A stretch of 39,819 nucleotides of DNA, taken from the NCBI GenBank assembly GCA_023958095.1, contig JAMLGJ010000027.1, forward strand, positions 1-39,819. The letters are read 5' to 3'. Below, in pieces: positions 7,790-17,197 of the stretch. The position numbers and the translations under genes are program-made. Within the stretch, counting starts at the first letter, position 1. Each line of letters opens with the position of its first letter. The notes under the pieces were generated by a model. That model saw nothing but the letters and a program-made list of their open reading frames with translations, did no database searches and had not been told where the DNA came from. The DNA is from Microthrixaceae bacterium. GTDB lineage: Bacteria > Actinomycetota > Acidimicrobiia > Acidimicrobiales > Microtrichaceae.

Positions 7790-8452
7790 GTGGGTATCCG
7801 TGGCTTCGAGAGCCGGCTCGAGAAAGCCGTCGAGGGCACCGTGTCACGGATCTTCCGTGGCGCGGTGAAGCCGGTCGAGTTCGCCCGAAAGCTCCAGCGG
7901 GAGATGGACAGCCACCGTTCGGTCGGAGTGGACGGCAACACGATCGCTCCCAACCACTACGCGTTCTGGGTCTCCGAGGCCGACTACTCACAGCTTGCGG
8001 ACATACTTCAGACCCTGTCCCGGGAACTGGCCGACACAGCGCGTCGCCACGCCCGCGACGAGGGCTACCGCTTCGTCGGCCCGGTTGAGGTCACCGTCGA
8101 GGCCGATGCCGGGGTGCGCCAGGGGGTGCTGTCGGTCGAGGGTCGCTTCATCGAGTCCGCCGACGCCCGCATGCCGGGTTCGCTGATGCTGCCCACGGGG
8201 GACCGCGTCCCCCTCGGGGAGTACACCGTCAGCATCGGCCGCCAGCACGACTGCACCGTGGTGCTGGCGGATCCCAACGTGAGCCGTCGCCACGCGGAGG
8301 TCGCCCCGTCGGGGACGGGCTTCGCGGTGACCGACCTGGGTTCCACCAACGGCACCGTCGTGAACGGCTCGCGGATCACGGGGACCAAGCAGCTGACCGA
8401 CGGCGACGAGGTGCGTTTCGGCAACACGGTCATGCACTTCGAGGCGTCCTAG
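7790..8452 (+). CDS. fhaA: FHA domain protein FhaA (DUF3662 + FHA)
   Basis: This is a 220-residue homologue of mycobacterial FhaA, which reads phosphothreonine marks set by PknB-type kinases and links them to cell-wall precursor export. Residues 1-115 form the DUF3662 domain (GFESRLEKAVEGTVSRIFRGAVKPVEFA). Residues 135-220 form the FHA domain, with SIGRQHDC, SRRHAEV and DLGSTNGTVVNG, including the Arg, Ser and Asn that contact phosphothreonine. The long low-complexity linker of mycobacterial FhaA is almost absent here. GTG 7790 is chosen because the family N-terminus starts there and a -10 box lies 6 nt upstream. It is first in the fhaA-fhaB-pstP-rodA-pbpA operon. Confidence 0.9.
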   Translation: MGIRGFESRLEKAVEGTVSRIFRGAVKPVEFARKLQREMDSHRSVGVDGNTIAPNHYAFWVSEADYSQLADILQTLSRELADTARRHARDEGYRFVGPVEVTVEADAGVRQGVLSVEGRFIESADARMPGSLMLPTGDRVPLGEYTVSIGRQHDCTVVLADPNVSRRHAEVAPSGTGFAVTDLGSTNGTVVNGSRITGTKQLTDGDEVRFGNTVMHFEAS

Positions 8453-8461
8453 GGTTCCACG

Positions 8462-8944
8462 ATGCCGGAGCAGCTACTCACGATCCTCAAGATCTGCCTG
8501 CTGGTGCTGCTGTACCTGTTCTTCCTCAGGGTCATCCGGGCGGTGTGGGCCGAGGTGGCCGCACCGAGGCTGGCTCCCGACGGGGCCCCGGCCCCGGTGG
8601 TGGCCCCGGTTGCCAAGGGTCGGTCGCGTTCGTCGCGTTCGACACGGCGCAACAGCACACCGACGCGCCTGCGGGTCGTGGAGCCCACCGCCAGGAGCGG
8701 GGCCGACTACGAGATCGGCCCCGAGGTGACCATCGGCCGGTCCGCGGGGTGTTCCATCGTGTTGGACGAGCAGTACGTGTCCTCGGTGCACACCCGCTTG
8801 TTCACCCGTGAGGACCAGGTGTTCGTGGAGGACCTCGGTTCCACCAACGGCACCTGGATCAACGGGGTGCGCGCGGTCGGCCAGATGCCGGTGCGCACGG
8901 GCGACCGGGTGCAGATCGGCAACGTCATCCTGGAGCTGTGTTGA
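8462..8944 (+). CDS. fhaB: FHA domain protein FhaB, membrane-anchored
   Basis: This is a 160-residue protein with an N-terminal membrane helix (residues 5-28, LLTILKICLLVLLYLFFLRVI), a basic linker and a C-terminal FHA domain. The FHA marks are TIGRSAGCSIVL, SSVHTRLF and EDLGSTNGTWING. It matches FhaB/FipA, which binds phosphorylated division and wall-synthesis proteins at the membrane. It starts 9 nt after fhaA, and its stop overlaps pstP by 7 nt, so the three are translationally linked. Confidence 0.9.
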   Translation: MPEQLLTILKICLLVLLYLFFLRVIRAVWAEVAAPRLAPDGAPAPVVAPVAKGRSRSSRSTRRNSTPTRLRVVEPTARSGADYEIGPEVTIGRSAGCSIVLDEQYVSSVHTRLFTREDQVFVEDLGSTNGTWINGVRAVGQMPVRTGDRVQIGNVILELC

Positions 8945-10332
8945 TCCGCCTCGAGTTCGGCTCCGCCTCGGTGGTGGGCCAGGTCCGTTCCGGCAACGAG
9001 GACTCCGTGCTCGTCGCCGACGGGCTTGCCGCGGTGGCGGACGGCATGGGCGGCCACCGCGCGGGCGAGGTGGCTTCCGCCGATGCCATCGACGCGCTGG
9101 CCGACATGGAGGGCAACCGTTCGCTGGATGACCTCGTGCGCACGGTGCACTGGGCGAACCGGCGCATATCCGAGCGGGCCTCGGCCGACCCGGAGCTGCG
9201 GGGCATGGGCACGACGGTCTGCGCGGTGGGGTTGGTCAACTTCGAGGACCGGGAGCAGTTGGCGGTGGTCAACGTGGGCGACAGCCGCGTCTACCTGCTC
9301 GGGGCGGAGGGTTTCCGTCAGCTGAGCGAGGACCACTCGCTGGTGGAGTCGCTGGTGCGTGAGGGCCAGATAACCGCCGAGGAGGCCCAGTCGCACCCGC
9401 AGCGCAACGTGCTCACCCGCGCACTGGGGGTGGAGCCGGTGGTGGCGGTGGATGCCTGGTTGCTGCGCCCCCTCAGCGGCGAGCGGATCCTGTTGTGCAG
9501 CGACGGCCTGACCAACGAGCTCGACGACGAGCGCATCGCGGCAGTGCTCGGCGATGGCGACCCGGCCGAGCTGACGGCTCAACGCCTCGCTGCGGAGGCC
9601 GATGCGGCCGGCGGGCGCGACAACACCTCGGTGGTGGTGATCGACATCGTCGACTCCGACACTGCCGACGCTCCCTTCGAGCAGCGCTTCGACCGGCTGA
9701 CGACGCCTTCGGTGGACCTGTCCGAGGAGGGTGAGGGTCCGAACACCGAACGGGTCATGGCGGTGATCCCCACCGAGGCCACCCAGCTGTCCGATGTCGC
9801 ACCGGCTCCGGAACAGCCCGAACCGATGACGGGCGACGAGGACATCGCCGAACTGGCCGGTGCATCCGACGAAGGCGACCTGGCCGCTGCGCAGGCCGAG
9901 GCGGCCGCAGCGGGGGCCCTTGCGGCCCGCTGGCGCACAGCGGCGTTCGTGGTGGCGATCCTCGGGGTGATCGGCCTGGCGGTCGGTGCCATCCTGTTCA
10001 CCGCCGGGCGGGGTTGGTACGTGCGGGAGGGCCCCGACGGCCAGGTGGCGCTGTACCGGGGGACCCCCGTGCTGTGGATCGATCCGGTCCTCGTCGACGA
10101 GTCCGGCGCGGCGCTCGAGGACCTCACCGAAGCCGATGCTGCCCGGGTCAGGCGTGGACGTACCTTCTCCGAGGAGGCCACGGCACGGGAGTTCATCGAG
10201 AACATCCGTGCGACCACGACCACGACCACATCCACCACGACCACGACGACCTCCACCACGACGACCGTGCGGCCCACCACGACTGCCCCACCTGCCGGGG
10301 CACCGACGACCAACGCACCTCCGGGGCAGTGA
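8938..10332 (+). CDS. pstP: PP2C-type serine/threonine phosphatase PstP
   Basis: This is a 464-residue membrane phosphatase that reverses PknB phosphorylation. The PP2C catalytic domain fills residues 1-240, with metal-binding motifs VRSGNEDSVL, ADGMGGHRAG, VNVGDSRVYLL, LCSDGLTNEL and GGRDNTSVVV. A long acidic juxtamembrane linker follows (about 240-330), then one membrane span (333-355, TAAFVVAILGVIGLAVGAIL) and an outer part ending in a Thr/Pro-rich tail (about residues 421-464). GTG 8938 overlaps fhaB; TTG 8941 is an alternative. The stop overlaps the rodA start in GTGA. Confidence 0.93.
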   Translation: MLIRLEFGSASVVGQVRSGNEDSVLVADGLAAVADGMGGHRAGEVASADAIDALADMEGNRSLDDLVRTVHWANRRISERASADPELRGMGTTVCAVGLVNFEDREQLAVVNVGDSRVYLLGAEGFRQLSEDHSLVESLVREGQITAEEAQSHPQRNVLTRALGVEPVVAVDAWLLRPLSGERILLCSDGLTNELDDERIAAVLGDGDPAELTAQRLAAEADAAGGRDNTSVVVIDIVDSDTADAPFEQRFDRLTTPSVDLSEEGEGPNTERVMAVIPTEATQLSDVAPAPEQPEPMTGDEDIAELAGASDEGDLAAAQAEAAAAGALAARWRTAAFVVAILGVIGLAVGAILFTAGRGWYVREGPDGQVALYRGTPVLWIDPVLVDESGAALEDLTEADAARVRRGRTFSEEATAREFIENIRATTTTTTSTTTTTTSTTTTVRPTTTAPPAGAPTTNAPPGQ

Positions 10333-11669
10333 CGGCCATCACCGCGACGGCTCCCACCGACCTGGTGGATGCCGTGTCGAAGCGCCGGCGCACCACCGAG
10401 CTGGGCCTGTTGCTGTTGGCCTTCATCGTCACGGGTGGCCTGTACGCGCTCGCCAGCCTCGGGCGCAACGCCTCGCTCCCGGCCGATGTGGGGCCCTTCC
10501 TGGCAGGTGTGGTCACCCTCGTGCTGGTGGCGCACCTGGTGGTTCGCCGGGTGGCGTCCGCGGCCGACGGTCTGCTGTTGCCCCTGGCAGCCCTGTTGAA
10601 CGGGATCGGGTACGTCTTCATTGCCCGCCTCAACGACGACCTGGCGGCCCTGCAGGCCACGTGGACCGCGGTTGCCATCGCGGCGTTCGTGGCGACCCTC
10701 GTGGTGGTGCGCGACGTCAAGAAGCTGCGCAGCTACCCCTACACCTTCGGCCTGATCGGCCTCGGCCTGTTGCTGTTGCCGTTGCTGCCGGGCATCGGGC
10801 GCAACATCAACGGAGCGCGGATCTGGGTGGAGATCGGCCCCGTCAGCTTCCAGCCGGGTGAGTTCGCGAAGATCGCGCTAGCGATCTTCTTCGCCGGCTA
10901 CCTGGTGGAGAACCGGGAACTGCTGGGCGTGGCCACCTTCAAGCTCGGGCCGTTCCGGATCCCCGATCCACGCCACTTCGTGCCGGTGCTGGCAGCCTGG
11001 GGCGTCGCCCTCGTGGTGATGATCTTCCAGAGGGACCTGGGTTCGGCGCTGTTGTTCTTCGTGCTGTTCGTGGTCATGTTGTGGGTCGCCACCGGCCGCG
11101 CCGCCTACCTCGTCGCCGGAGGTGGGTTGTTCGCACTCGGGGCCTGGTTCTCGTGGTCGCAGTTCAGCCACGTCCAGACGCGCGTGCAGGTCTGGCTCGA
11201 CCCGTGGGCCGACCCGTCGGGTTCGGGCTACCAGATCATCCAGGCCGCCTACGCGCTGGCCTGGGGTGGCACCACCGGCACCGGTCCCGGTCTGGGGATC
11301 TCCGGGAGGATTCCCTTCGAGGAGACCGACTTCATCTTCGCGATCATCGCCGAGGAGCTCGGGCTCGCGGGATCCACGGCGGTGCTGTGCGCCTACCTGC
11401 TGATGGCGGGCACCGGATTGCGCATCGCCCAGCGCAGCACCGACGAGTTCCTCTCGCTGCTGGCGGTGGGGCTCACCACGCTGCTGGGGGTGCAGGCCTT
11501 CATAATCATCGCGGGGGTCACCAGGGTGCTGCCGCTGACCGGCATCACCCTGCCCTTCGTGTCCTACGGCGGTTCGTCGCTGCTGGCCAACTACGTCCTG
11601 CTCGCCCTCTTGATGCGGATCTCCGACCGCGCCGAGCGCCGTGTGGCACGCCCGGCGGTGGCGCCATGA
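10329..11669 (+). CDS. rodA: FtsW/RodA/SpoVE family peptidoglycan glycosyltransferase
   Basis: This is a 446-residue SEDS protein with about ten or more membrane spans that polymerises lipid II into glycan strands, working with a class B PBP. SEDS marks are FQPGEFAKIALAIF, MIFQRDLGSALLFF (with the catalytic Asp), YQIIQAAYALAWGG and the C-terminal LPLTGITLPFVSYGGSSLLAN. It starts at GTG 10329, overlapping the pstP stop as GTGA, and ends overlapping the pbpA ATG as ATGA. The pairing with pbpA supports a RodA-type elongation role rather than FtsW, but this is by context. Confidence 0.92.
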   Translation: MTAITATAPTDLVDAVSKRRRTTELGLLLLAFIVTGGLYALASLGRNASLPADVGPFLAGVVTLVLVAHLVVRRVASAADGLLLPLAALLNGIGYVFIARLNDDLAALQATWTAVAIAAFVATLVVVRDVKKLRSYPYTFGLIGLGLLLLPLLPGIGRNINGARIWVEIGPVSFQPGEFAKIALAIFFAGYLVENRELLGVATFKLGPFRIPDPRHFVPVLAAWGVALVVMIFQRDLGSALLFFVLFVVMLWVATGRAAYLVAGGGLFALGAWFSWSQFSHVQTRVQVWLDPWADPSGSGYQIIQAAYALAWGGTTGTGPGLGISGRIPFEETDFIFAIIAEELGLAGSTAVLCAYLLMAGTGLRIAQRSTDEFLSLLAVGLTTLLGVQAFIIIAGVTRVLPLTGITLPFVSYGGSSLLANYVLLALLMRISDRAERRVARPAVAP

Positions 11670-13171
11670 GCAGGCAGGTCCGGCGTCTCGGTATCGCTTT
11701 CATCGTCATGTACGCGGTGCTGTTCGTGAAGCTGAACCAGGTACAGGTGTTCCAGGCCGAGGCACTGAACGATCGGCCCGAGAACACCCGCGTGCTGCAG
11801 CGGGACTTCAACGAGCCCCGCGGCGACATCATCTCCGCGGATGGTGCTGTGCTCGCCACCTCCGAGGAGCGTCGTGCCGCCCTGCGCTACCAGCGTGTGT
11901 ATCCCGACGGTGAGCTGTTCGCGCACGTGACGGGGTACTACTCCTTCGCCCTCGGCGCCGACGGTGTGGAGCGCCAGTACAACGACGACCTGGCGGGACG
12001 CACCCCTGCACTCGAACTCAACCAGTTGGGGTCGTTCCTGACAGCGGAGTCCTCCGAGGGTGACGTGTTGCTCACCGTGCGCAAGGACCTCCAGAGCGTC
12101 GCCCGGGACTCCCTCGGTGGCCAGGTCGGATCGGTGGTGGCCCTGGATCCCCGCGACGGATCCGTGCTCGCCATGTACTCCAATCCCACCTACGACCCCA
12201 ACGTGCTCAGCAACAACGACACCGAGCTGGCCACCGATGCGAAGGGCCTCTACGAAGCGGTCGAGGGCAAGCCGCTGCTCGCCCACACCTACCGGGAGCG
12301 CTACTTCCCCGGATCGACGTTCAAGGTCGTGACCGCCACGGCCGGCCTCTCCAGTGGCACGGTCACCCGCGACTCCCCGGAGTACCCGTCGGTGACCGAG
12401 TACCGACCGCCGCTCACCACCAGGGCCATATCCAACTTCGGTGGCAACAGCTGTGGTGGGACGCTGTTCGTGATCCTCGCGCGCTCGTGCAACTCGTCGT
12501 TCGCCCAGATGGCGGTGGAGCAGGTGGGTGCCGACGACATGATCGACACCGCACAGGCCGCGGGGTTCAACTCGGTGCCACCCCTGGACCTGCCCAACCC
12601 GGCCGAGTCGGTGTTCCCGGATGACTTCGGGAAGGTCGTGAGCAACCCGGCGGGCAAGGCTCCCGTCAACGAGGACGCCCCGGCGCTGGCCCAGAGTGCC
12701 ATCGGCCAGAACGACGTCGCCGCGACCCCCCTGCAGATGGCGCTCGTGGCGGCAGGTGTGGCCAACCGCGGAGAGATCATGACCCCCCATGTCCTCGACG
12801 CGGTGCGTGCCCGTGACGGTGAGGTCGTGGAGAGCTACGAGGCCGCGACTTGGCTTCGCGCAGCGGAGCCCTCGGTGGCGGCGACGATGCGCGAGGCGAT
12901 GGTCGGCGTCGTGGAGGACGGCACCGCCCAGATGATGCAGATACCCGGTTTCGAGATCGGGGCCAAGACCGGCACCGCCCAGCTGGGCACCGAACCGGCC
13001 TCCTCGCACGCATGGATGATCGCGTTCGGGGGTCCGCCCGGGGCCGAACCAACCGTGGCGGTGGCGGTGGTGGTCACCAACGTGAGCGGTTCCAGCAACG
13101 CGACCGGCGGGCGGGTGGCGGGTCCCGTTGCCCGCGACGTGCTGGCCGCTGCACTCGGAGCCGACCGGTGA
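11666..13171 (+). CDS. pbpA: Class B penicillin-binding protein (PbpA), transpeptidase
   Basis: This is a 501-residue peptidoglycan transpeptidase anchored by an N-terminal helix (residues 8-22). The dimerisation domain starts near NEPRGDIISADG. The catalytic domain has SxxK at Ser217-Thr-Phe-Lys220 (FPGSTFKVV), SxN at Ser274-Cys-Asn276 and KTGT beginning at Lys434. It partners the RodA protein encoded just upstream (ATGA overlap), adding crosslinks to the strands RodA makes. It is the last gene of the tightly overlapped operon; pknB follows after 58 nt with its own leaderless-type promoter. Confidence 0.94.
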   Translation: MSRQVRRLGIAFIVMYAVLFVKLNQVQVFQAEALNDRPENTRVLQRDFNEPRGDIISADGAVLATSEERRAALRYQRVYPDGELFAHVTGYYSFALGADGVERQYNDDLAGRTPALELNQLGSFLTAESSEGDVLLTVRKDLQSVARDSLGGQVGSVVALDPRDGSVLAMYSNPTYDPNVLSNNDTELATDAKGLYEAVEGKPLLAHTYRERYFPGSTFKVVTATAGLSSGTVTRDSPEYPSVTEYRPPLTTRAISNFGGNSCGGTLFVILARSCNSSFAQMAVEQVGADDMIDTAQAAGFNSVPPLDLPNPAESVFPDDFGKVVSNPAGKAPVNEDAPALAQSAIGQNDVAATPLQMALVAAGVANRGEIMTPHVLDAVRARDGEVVESYEAATWLRAAEPSVAATMREAMVGVVEDGTAQMMQIPGFEIGAKTGTAQLGTEPASSHAWMIAFGGPPGAEPTVAVAVVVTNVSGSSNATGGRVAGPVARDVLAAALGADR

Positions 13172-13229
13172 CCCCGCGGCCGAGGGTGTGTACGGATCAG
13201 ACGGTTGCCGGATCTACTCTGGGGCCGCG

Positions 13230-15137
13230 ATGAGCGATCCGGATCTGCGCGTCCTAGGGGACCGCTACGAACTGCACCGCCGACTGGCGCGTGGAGGAAT
13301 GGCACAGGTTTACCTGGCTCGGGACTCGAGTCTCGACCGGCCGGTCGCGATCAAGGAGCTCGTGCCGGAGTTCGCCACCGACCCGTCGTTCGTCGAGCGC
13401 TTCCGTCGTGAGGCGCAGGCTGCCGCGAACCTGGCGCACCCGAACATCGTGGGTGTCTACGACTGGGGAACCCAGGACGGCACCTACTACATCGTCATGG
13501 AGTACATCGACGGGCCGTCGTTGTCCCAGGTCATCCGGCGTGACGGACCGCTGCACCCGCGCAGGGCGGCAGAGCTCACCAGTGAGGTGGCCGGCGCACT
13601 CGGTTTCGCCCACTCGCGCGGGGTGGTCCATCGCGACGTGAAGCCCGGCAACGTGCTGTTGACGGGCAGCGGACAGTCCAAGGTGACCGACTTCGGAATC
13701 GCAAGGGCGCTGTCCTCCGCCGAGGACGACCTGACCCAGGCCGGCTCGGTGATGGGAACGGCGACCTACTTCTCCCCCGAACAGGCACAGGGACTCCCCG
13801 TCGACCCCAGGTCGGACCTCTACTCGCTCGGCGTCGTGCTCTACGAGATGCTGACCGGACGAGCCCCGTTCACCGGCGACACCCCCCTGGCCATCGCCTA
13901 CAAGCACGTCCAGGACCAACCCGCTCCCCCGAGTTCGATCATCACCGACCTGCCCGCGGGCATCGAGGCGATCGTGATGAAGCTCCTCTCGAAGCGTCCC
14001 GACGACCGGTACGCCTCGGCCGAGGAACTGCGCGTCGACCTGAGGCGGTTCCTCTCCGGCGAGCGGACCAACGCCGAGGCGCAGCTGCTGGGGGCGGCGG
14101 CCGCAGGGGCGGCCACTGCCGCCACCGCTGCCACGATGGTCCAGCCCAGCGTCGCCGGCGAACCCGAGCTCGAACCCGAGGAACACCGGTCGCGCACCGG
14201 TTGGTTCCTCGCCGCGATGGTCGTGTTGCTCGCGCTGCTGGCGGGCGGATTGTTCTGGTGGGCCAACGGCCTCAATGCCGAGGTGACCGTTCCCGATCTC
14301 GTGGGTGAGACCCGTGAGGAGGCCGAACAGCAGTTGGCCGACCGCGGGCTCGTGGCCTCGGTGACCGAGGAACCCAACGCCGAGGTGGACGCCGGTCGCG
14401 TCTCGGCTCAGGATCCCGAGTCCGGTTCCAAGCTCTCCGAGGGCGACACGGTCGAGCTGGTGGTCAGCACCGGGGCGGCCACCAAGGAGGTCCCCGATGT
14501 GGTGGGACGGCCCGAGAACGAGGCCCGTTTCATCCTGGACGCCGAGGACTTCGAGGTGCGGGTCGAGAACATCGAGGACCCCGATGCCGAGTCCGGCTCG
14601 GTGGTGTCCCAGGACCCCGCCGGTGGTGTCGAGGCCCCCGAGGGCTCGACGGTGACGATCCAGGTCTCACTCGGCCCCGGTGAGGAGGTCGTGCCCGACG
14701 TGTCCGGCCAGAGCCTGTCATCCGCCCAGTCGGAGCTGCAGGCACGGGGCTTCAGGATCGGCGGGCCGGAGGAGGAGCCGAGCGACTCGGTCCCCGCGGG
14801 CCAGGTCGTGCGGACCGAGCCGGCCGCCGGGGAGACCGCGGAGCGCAACTCGACGGTCACCGTCTACGTCTCCAGCGGAGTCGAGCGGGTGCAGGTCCCC
14901 TACGTGATCGGGGAGTCCCAGGGTGATGCCAGTGCCAGGCTGCGAGGCGCCGGTTTCGAGGTGCGGGTGGAGGAGCGGACCGTCGACCCCGGCGACCCCA
15001 CGGGCGTGGTGGTCTACCAGGATCCTGCGGGAGGCGAGCGGGCGGACAAGGGTTCGGTCGTGGAGATCACCGTCGGGGTGGCCGCCACGACCACCTCTAC
15101 GTCCTCCTCGTCCACGACCACCACCTCCAGTCCCTGA
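13230..15137 (+). CDS. pknB: PASTA-domain serine/threonine protein kinase (PknB)
   Basis: This is a 635-residue sensor kinase. The cytoplasmic kinase domain (residues 10-275) has the glycine loop LARGGMAQVYLA, Lys42, the catalytic loop HRDVKPGN (Asp136, Asn141), the DFG Asp154 and the activation-loop end GTATYFSPEQ. An Ala-rich linker leads to one membrane span (about 325-347). Outside lie four PASTA repeats (about 350-620), which bind muropeptide or lipid II fragments, and a short Thr/Ser tail. TACTCT at 13215-13220 lies 9 nt before ATG 13230, suggesting a leaderless start. Two PASTA-only genes follow. No pknA is present. Confidence 0.94.
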   Translation: MSDPDLRVLGDRYELHRRLARGGMAQVYLARDSSLDRPVAIKELVPEFATDPSFVERFRREAQAAANLAHPNIVGVYDWGTQDGTYYIVMEYIDGPSLSQVIRRDGPLHPRRAAELTSEVAGALGFAHSRGVVHRDVKPGNVLLTGSGQSKVTDFGIARALSSAEDDLTQAGSVMGTATYFSPEQAQGLPVDPRSDLYSLGVVLYEMLTGRAPFTGDTPLAIAYKHVQDQPAPPSSIITDLPAGIEAIVMKLLSKRPDDRYASAEELRVDLRRFLSGERTNAEAQLLGAAAAGAATAATAATMVQPSVAGEPELEPEEHRSRTGWFLAAMVVLLALLAGGLFWWANGLNAEVTVPDLVGETREEAEQQLADRGLVASVTEEPNAEVDAGRVSAQDPESGSKLSEGDTVELVVSTGAATKEVPDVVGRPENEARFILDAEDFEVRVENIEDPDAESGSVVSQDPAGGVEAPEGSTVTIQVSLGPGEEVVPDVSGQSLSSAQSELQARGFRIGGPEEEPSDSVPAGQVVRTEPAAGETAERNSTVTVYVSSGVERVQVPYVIGESQGDASARLRGAGFEVRVEERTVDPGDPTGVVVYQDPAGGERADKGSVVEITVGVAATTTSTSSSSTTTTSSP

Positions 15138-15172
15138 CCGGATGGACACCTCCGGGCCCGGAGTCGACTGAG

Positions 15173-16087
15173 ATGCGGCCAGCTCGAGGGCTGTGGGCGG
15201 TTGCCGTGGCGCTCGTGGCGGCGCTGTTCGGAACCTGGTTGCTGGGATGGTCGACCAACCTGGATCCGATCGGGGCGGTGCTGGGTGAACCCGCGCGCGT
15301 GGAGGTGCCGGACCTGGCCGGGCTGGCCGAACCGAGGGCAGTGGCCGACATCGAGTCAGCCGGTCTGGTCGCGGAGCTGGAGCGTTCCCTGAGCCTCACC
15401 GCGCCGCGGGGGGCCGTCGTCTCCCAGGAACCCTCCCCGGGCACGGTCCTGGACGAAGGATCCACCGTGGAGGTGTTGGTCAGCAGCGGGATCGCGCGCG
15501 TCGAGATGCCCGACGCGGTCGGACAGCCCGTGTCCGGGGTGACGCCCGCACTGGACGAGGCCGCGGTGGAGTACACGGTCGAGACGGTCGCCAGTGAGGA
15601 GGTGGCCGCGGGAATCGTGATCTCCCAGGACCCCCCGGCAGGCGTGCGCGTCACCGCGGCGGATGACGTCGTGTTCGTCGTGTCGTCCGGGCCGGACCCG
15701 CGCCCGGTTCCGATGGTCGCGGGCCTCAGCGCGGAGGGCGGTGCCTATGCCCTGGGTCTCGCCGGGTTCGACGTCGAGGTGGAGCTCCGCGAGGACGAAG
15801 CGGTACGTGCCGGGGTGGCCATCGGGACCGAACCCGAAGCCGGCACGGTTGCCGAGCGGGATTCCAGGACCCTGTTGGTCGTCTCGTCGGGGCCACCCGC
15901 GCAGCCGCTGCCCGACGTGCGGGGTGATTCCCTCGGGGAGGCGACCGCACGCCTCGAGGCGATCGGCGTGGTCCCCAACGTCGTCGGGGGCGGCGCGAGC
16001 GGGGGAACCGTCAGCACCACCGAACCGGCGGCGTCCACGCCGGTTCGTCGGGGCGAGGTCGTCAAGGTGGTGCTGCGCGGTGGATGA
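15173..16087 (+). CDS. Membrane-anchored PASTA-repeat protein lacking a kinase domain (I)
   Basis: This is a 304-residue protein with a short N-terminus, one membrane helix (residues 7-26) and four PASTA repeats starting near residues 42, 107, 174 and 241 (RVEVPDLAGL, RVEMPDAVGQ, RPVPMVAGLS, QPLPDVRGDS). There is no kinase, transpeptidase or other catalytic domain. PASTA repeats bind peptidoglycan precursors or fragments, so it may be a co-receptor, decoy or scaffold for PknB or the RodA-PBP pair; that role is inference. It lies 35 nt after pknB, and the next PASTA gene overlaps its stop by 8 nt. Confidence 0.82.
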   Translation: MRPARGLWAVAVALVAALFGTWLLGWSTNLDPIGAVLGEPARVEVPDLAGLAEPRAVADIESAGLVAELERSLSLTAPRGAVVSQEPSPGTVLDEGSTVEVLVSSGIARVEMPDAVGQPVSGVTPALDEAAVEYTVETVASEEVAAGIVISQDPPAGVRVTAADDVVFVVSSGPDPRPVPMVAGLSAEGGAYALGLAGFDVEVELREDEAVRAGVAIGTEPEAGTVAERDSRTLLVVSSGPPAQPLPDVRGDSLGEATARLEAIGVVPNVVGGGASGGTVSTTEPAASTPVRRGEVVKVVLRGG

Positions 16088-17159
16088 GCCCGCCTCACCG
16101 CGCCGCGGACGCGTGACCGATGTCGGAGGTTGGGAACCGCTCGACCGGCGCCCGCATCCGTTCGCCGCAGTGCTCACGATGGCTGCCCTGGTGGGGGTGT
16201 TCGTGGTTGCTCTGGTCGGCCTCGGGGTGGCGGTGGAGCAGGGCGACCGGCGTGTCGATGTGCCCGATGTCCTGGTGCCCTCGGTGGAGGGGACCGGCGA
16301 GGATGCCGCGCGCGAGACCCTGGAGGAGGTGGGGCTGCTCATGGAGGTGAGCGAGGCCCCCAACGAACTGGTGCCCCGGGGCACGGTGTTCGAACAGGAT
16401 CCGATTCCCGGTGCCCGTATCGAACAGGGATCGGCGGTCAGTGTTGGGGTGTCCACCGGCCCGGCGGGACCGGTGGTGCCCGACGTGGTCGGTCAGCAGA
16501 TCAGTGAGGCGACCGGAGTGCTCGTGGCCGCGGGGCTGACCGTGGAGGTGTCGGAGGTCGCCGACGAGGACGTCCGCGTCGGCGAGGTGCTGGGGACCGA
16601 ACCCGTGGCGGGGCGCCAGGCCGGAGCGGACAGGGTCGTGGCGGTTCAGGTCTCGAGTGGGCCTGCGCCGCGCACCGTGCCCGAGGTGGCCGACCGTGAC
16701 GTGATCGAGGTGGTCGAGGAACTGGGTCGACTCGAGTTGCGCCCGGAGTCGATCCGAAGGGTTGTCGACGAATCCCTTGCCGACGGCACGGTGCTCTCGA
16801 TCGAGCCGGCGCCCGGTACGGAGGTGCCCCGCTACGGCGAGGTCGAGCTCGTCGTGGTCGGCACACCGGAGCCGGTGGTCATGCCGGCGGTGGAGGGCCT
16901 GCTGCGATCGACCGCCACCGAGGTCCTCGCGGACACCCCGCTCGATGTCACCTTCCGGGTCGTCGCCCTGCCCGCCGGAGATCCTCGGGACGGCCGCGTG
17001 CTGCGCCAGGGCGTGGCCGCCATGTCGGAGGTGCCCCGCGGCACCCCGGTGGAACTGGTCGTGGGAAGTGCGCCACAACTCCCCGCACCGACCACCACCG
17101 TGCCCCGGGGTTCCGAGGGGTCCACCACGGCCTCGACCAGCACCACGATCGCCAACTGA
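16080..17159 (+). CDS. Membrane-anchored PASTA-repeat protein lacking a kinase domain (II)
   Basis: This is a 359-residue protein. A cytoplasmic N-terminus of about 25 residues precedes one membrane helix (residues 30-52, FAAVLTMAALVGVFVVALVG). Four PASTA-like repeats follow (starting RRVDVPDVLV, GPVVPDVVGQ, PRTVPEVADR, EPVVMPAVEG), and a Thr/Ser/Pro tail ends the protein. The third and fourth repeats are divergent. The start is taken as GTG 16080, overlapping the previous stop; GTG 16113 is possible. It completes a set of 12 PASTA repeats on three neighbouring proteins, which probably arose by duplication and loss of the kinase half. Confidence 0.8.
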   Translation: MDEPASPRRGRVTDVGGWEPLDRRPHPFAAVLTMAALVGVFVVALVGLGVAVEQGDRRVDVPDVLVPSVEGTGEDAARETLEEVGLLMEVSEAPNELVPRGTVFEQDPIPGARIEQGSAVSVGVSTGPAGPVVPDVVGQQISEATGVLVAAGLTVEVSEVADEDVRVGEVLGTEPVAGRQAGADRVVAVQVSSGPAPRTVPEVADRDVIEVVEELGRLELRPESIRRVVDESLADGTVLSIEPAPGTEVPRYGEVELVVVGTPEPVVMPAVEGLLRSTATEVLADTPLDVTFRVVALPAGDPRDGRVLRQGVAAMSEVPRGTPVELVVGSAPQLPAPTTTVPRGSEGSTTASTSTTIAN

Positions 17160-17197
17160 GGTTCGCGCCGGTGCTGTCCGGTCCTCGGGTGCTTCGC

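Noticed and set aside
10190..10320. ACC/ACG-rich simple repeat as a separate element
   Set aside because: It simply encodes the Thr-rich tail of PstP.
11081..11665. Extension of the pbpA frame back into rodA
   Set aside because: Arg/Gly-rich shadow sequence; the PBP starts at ATG 11666 in an ATGA overlap.
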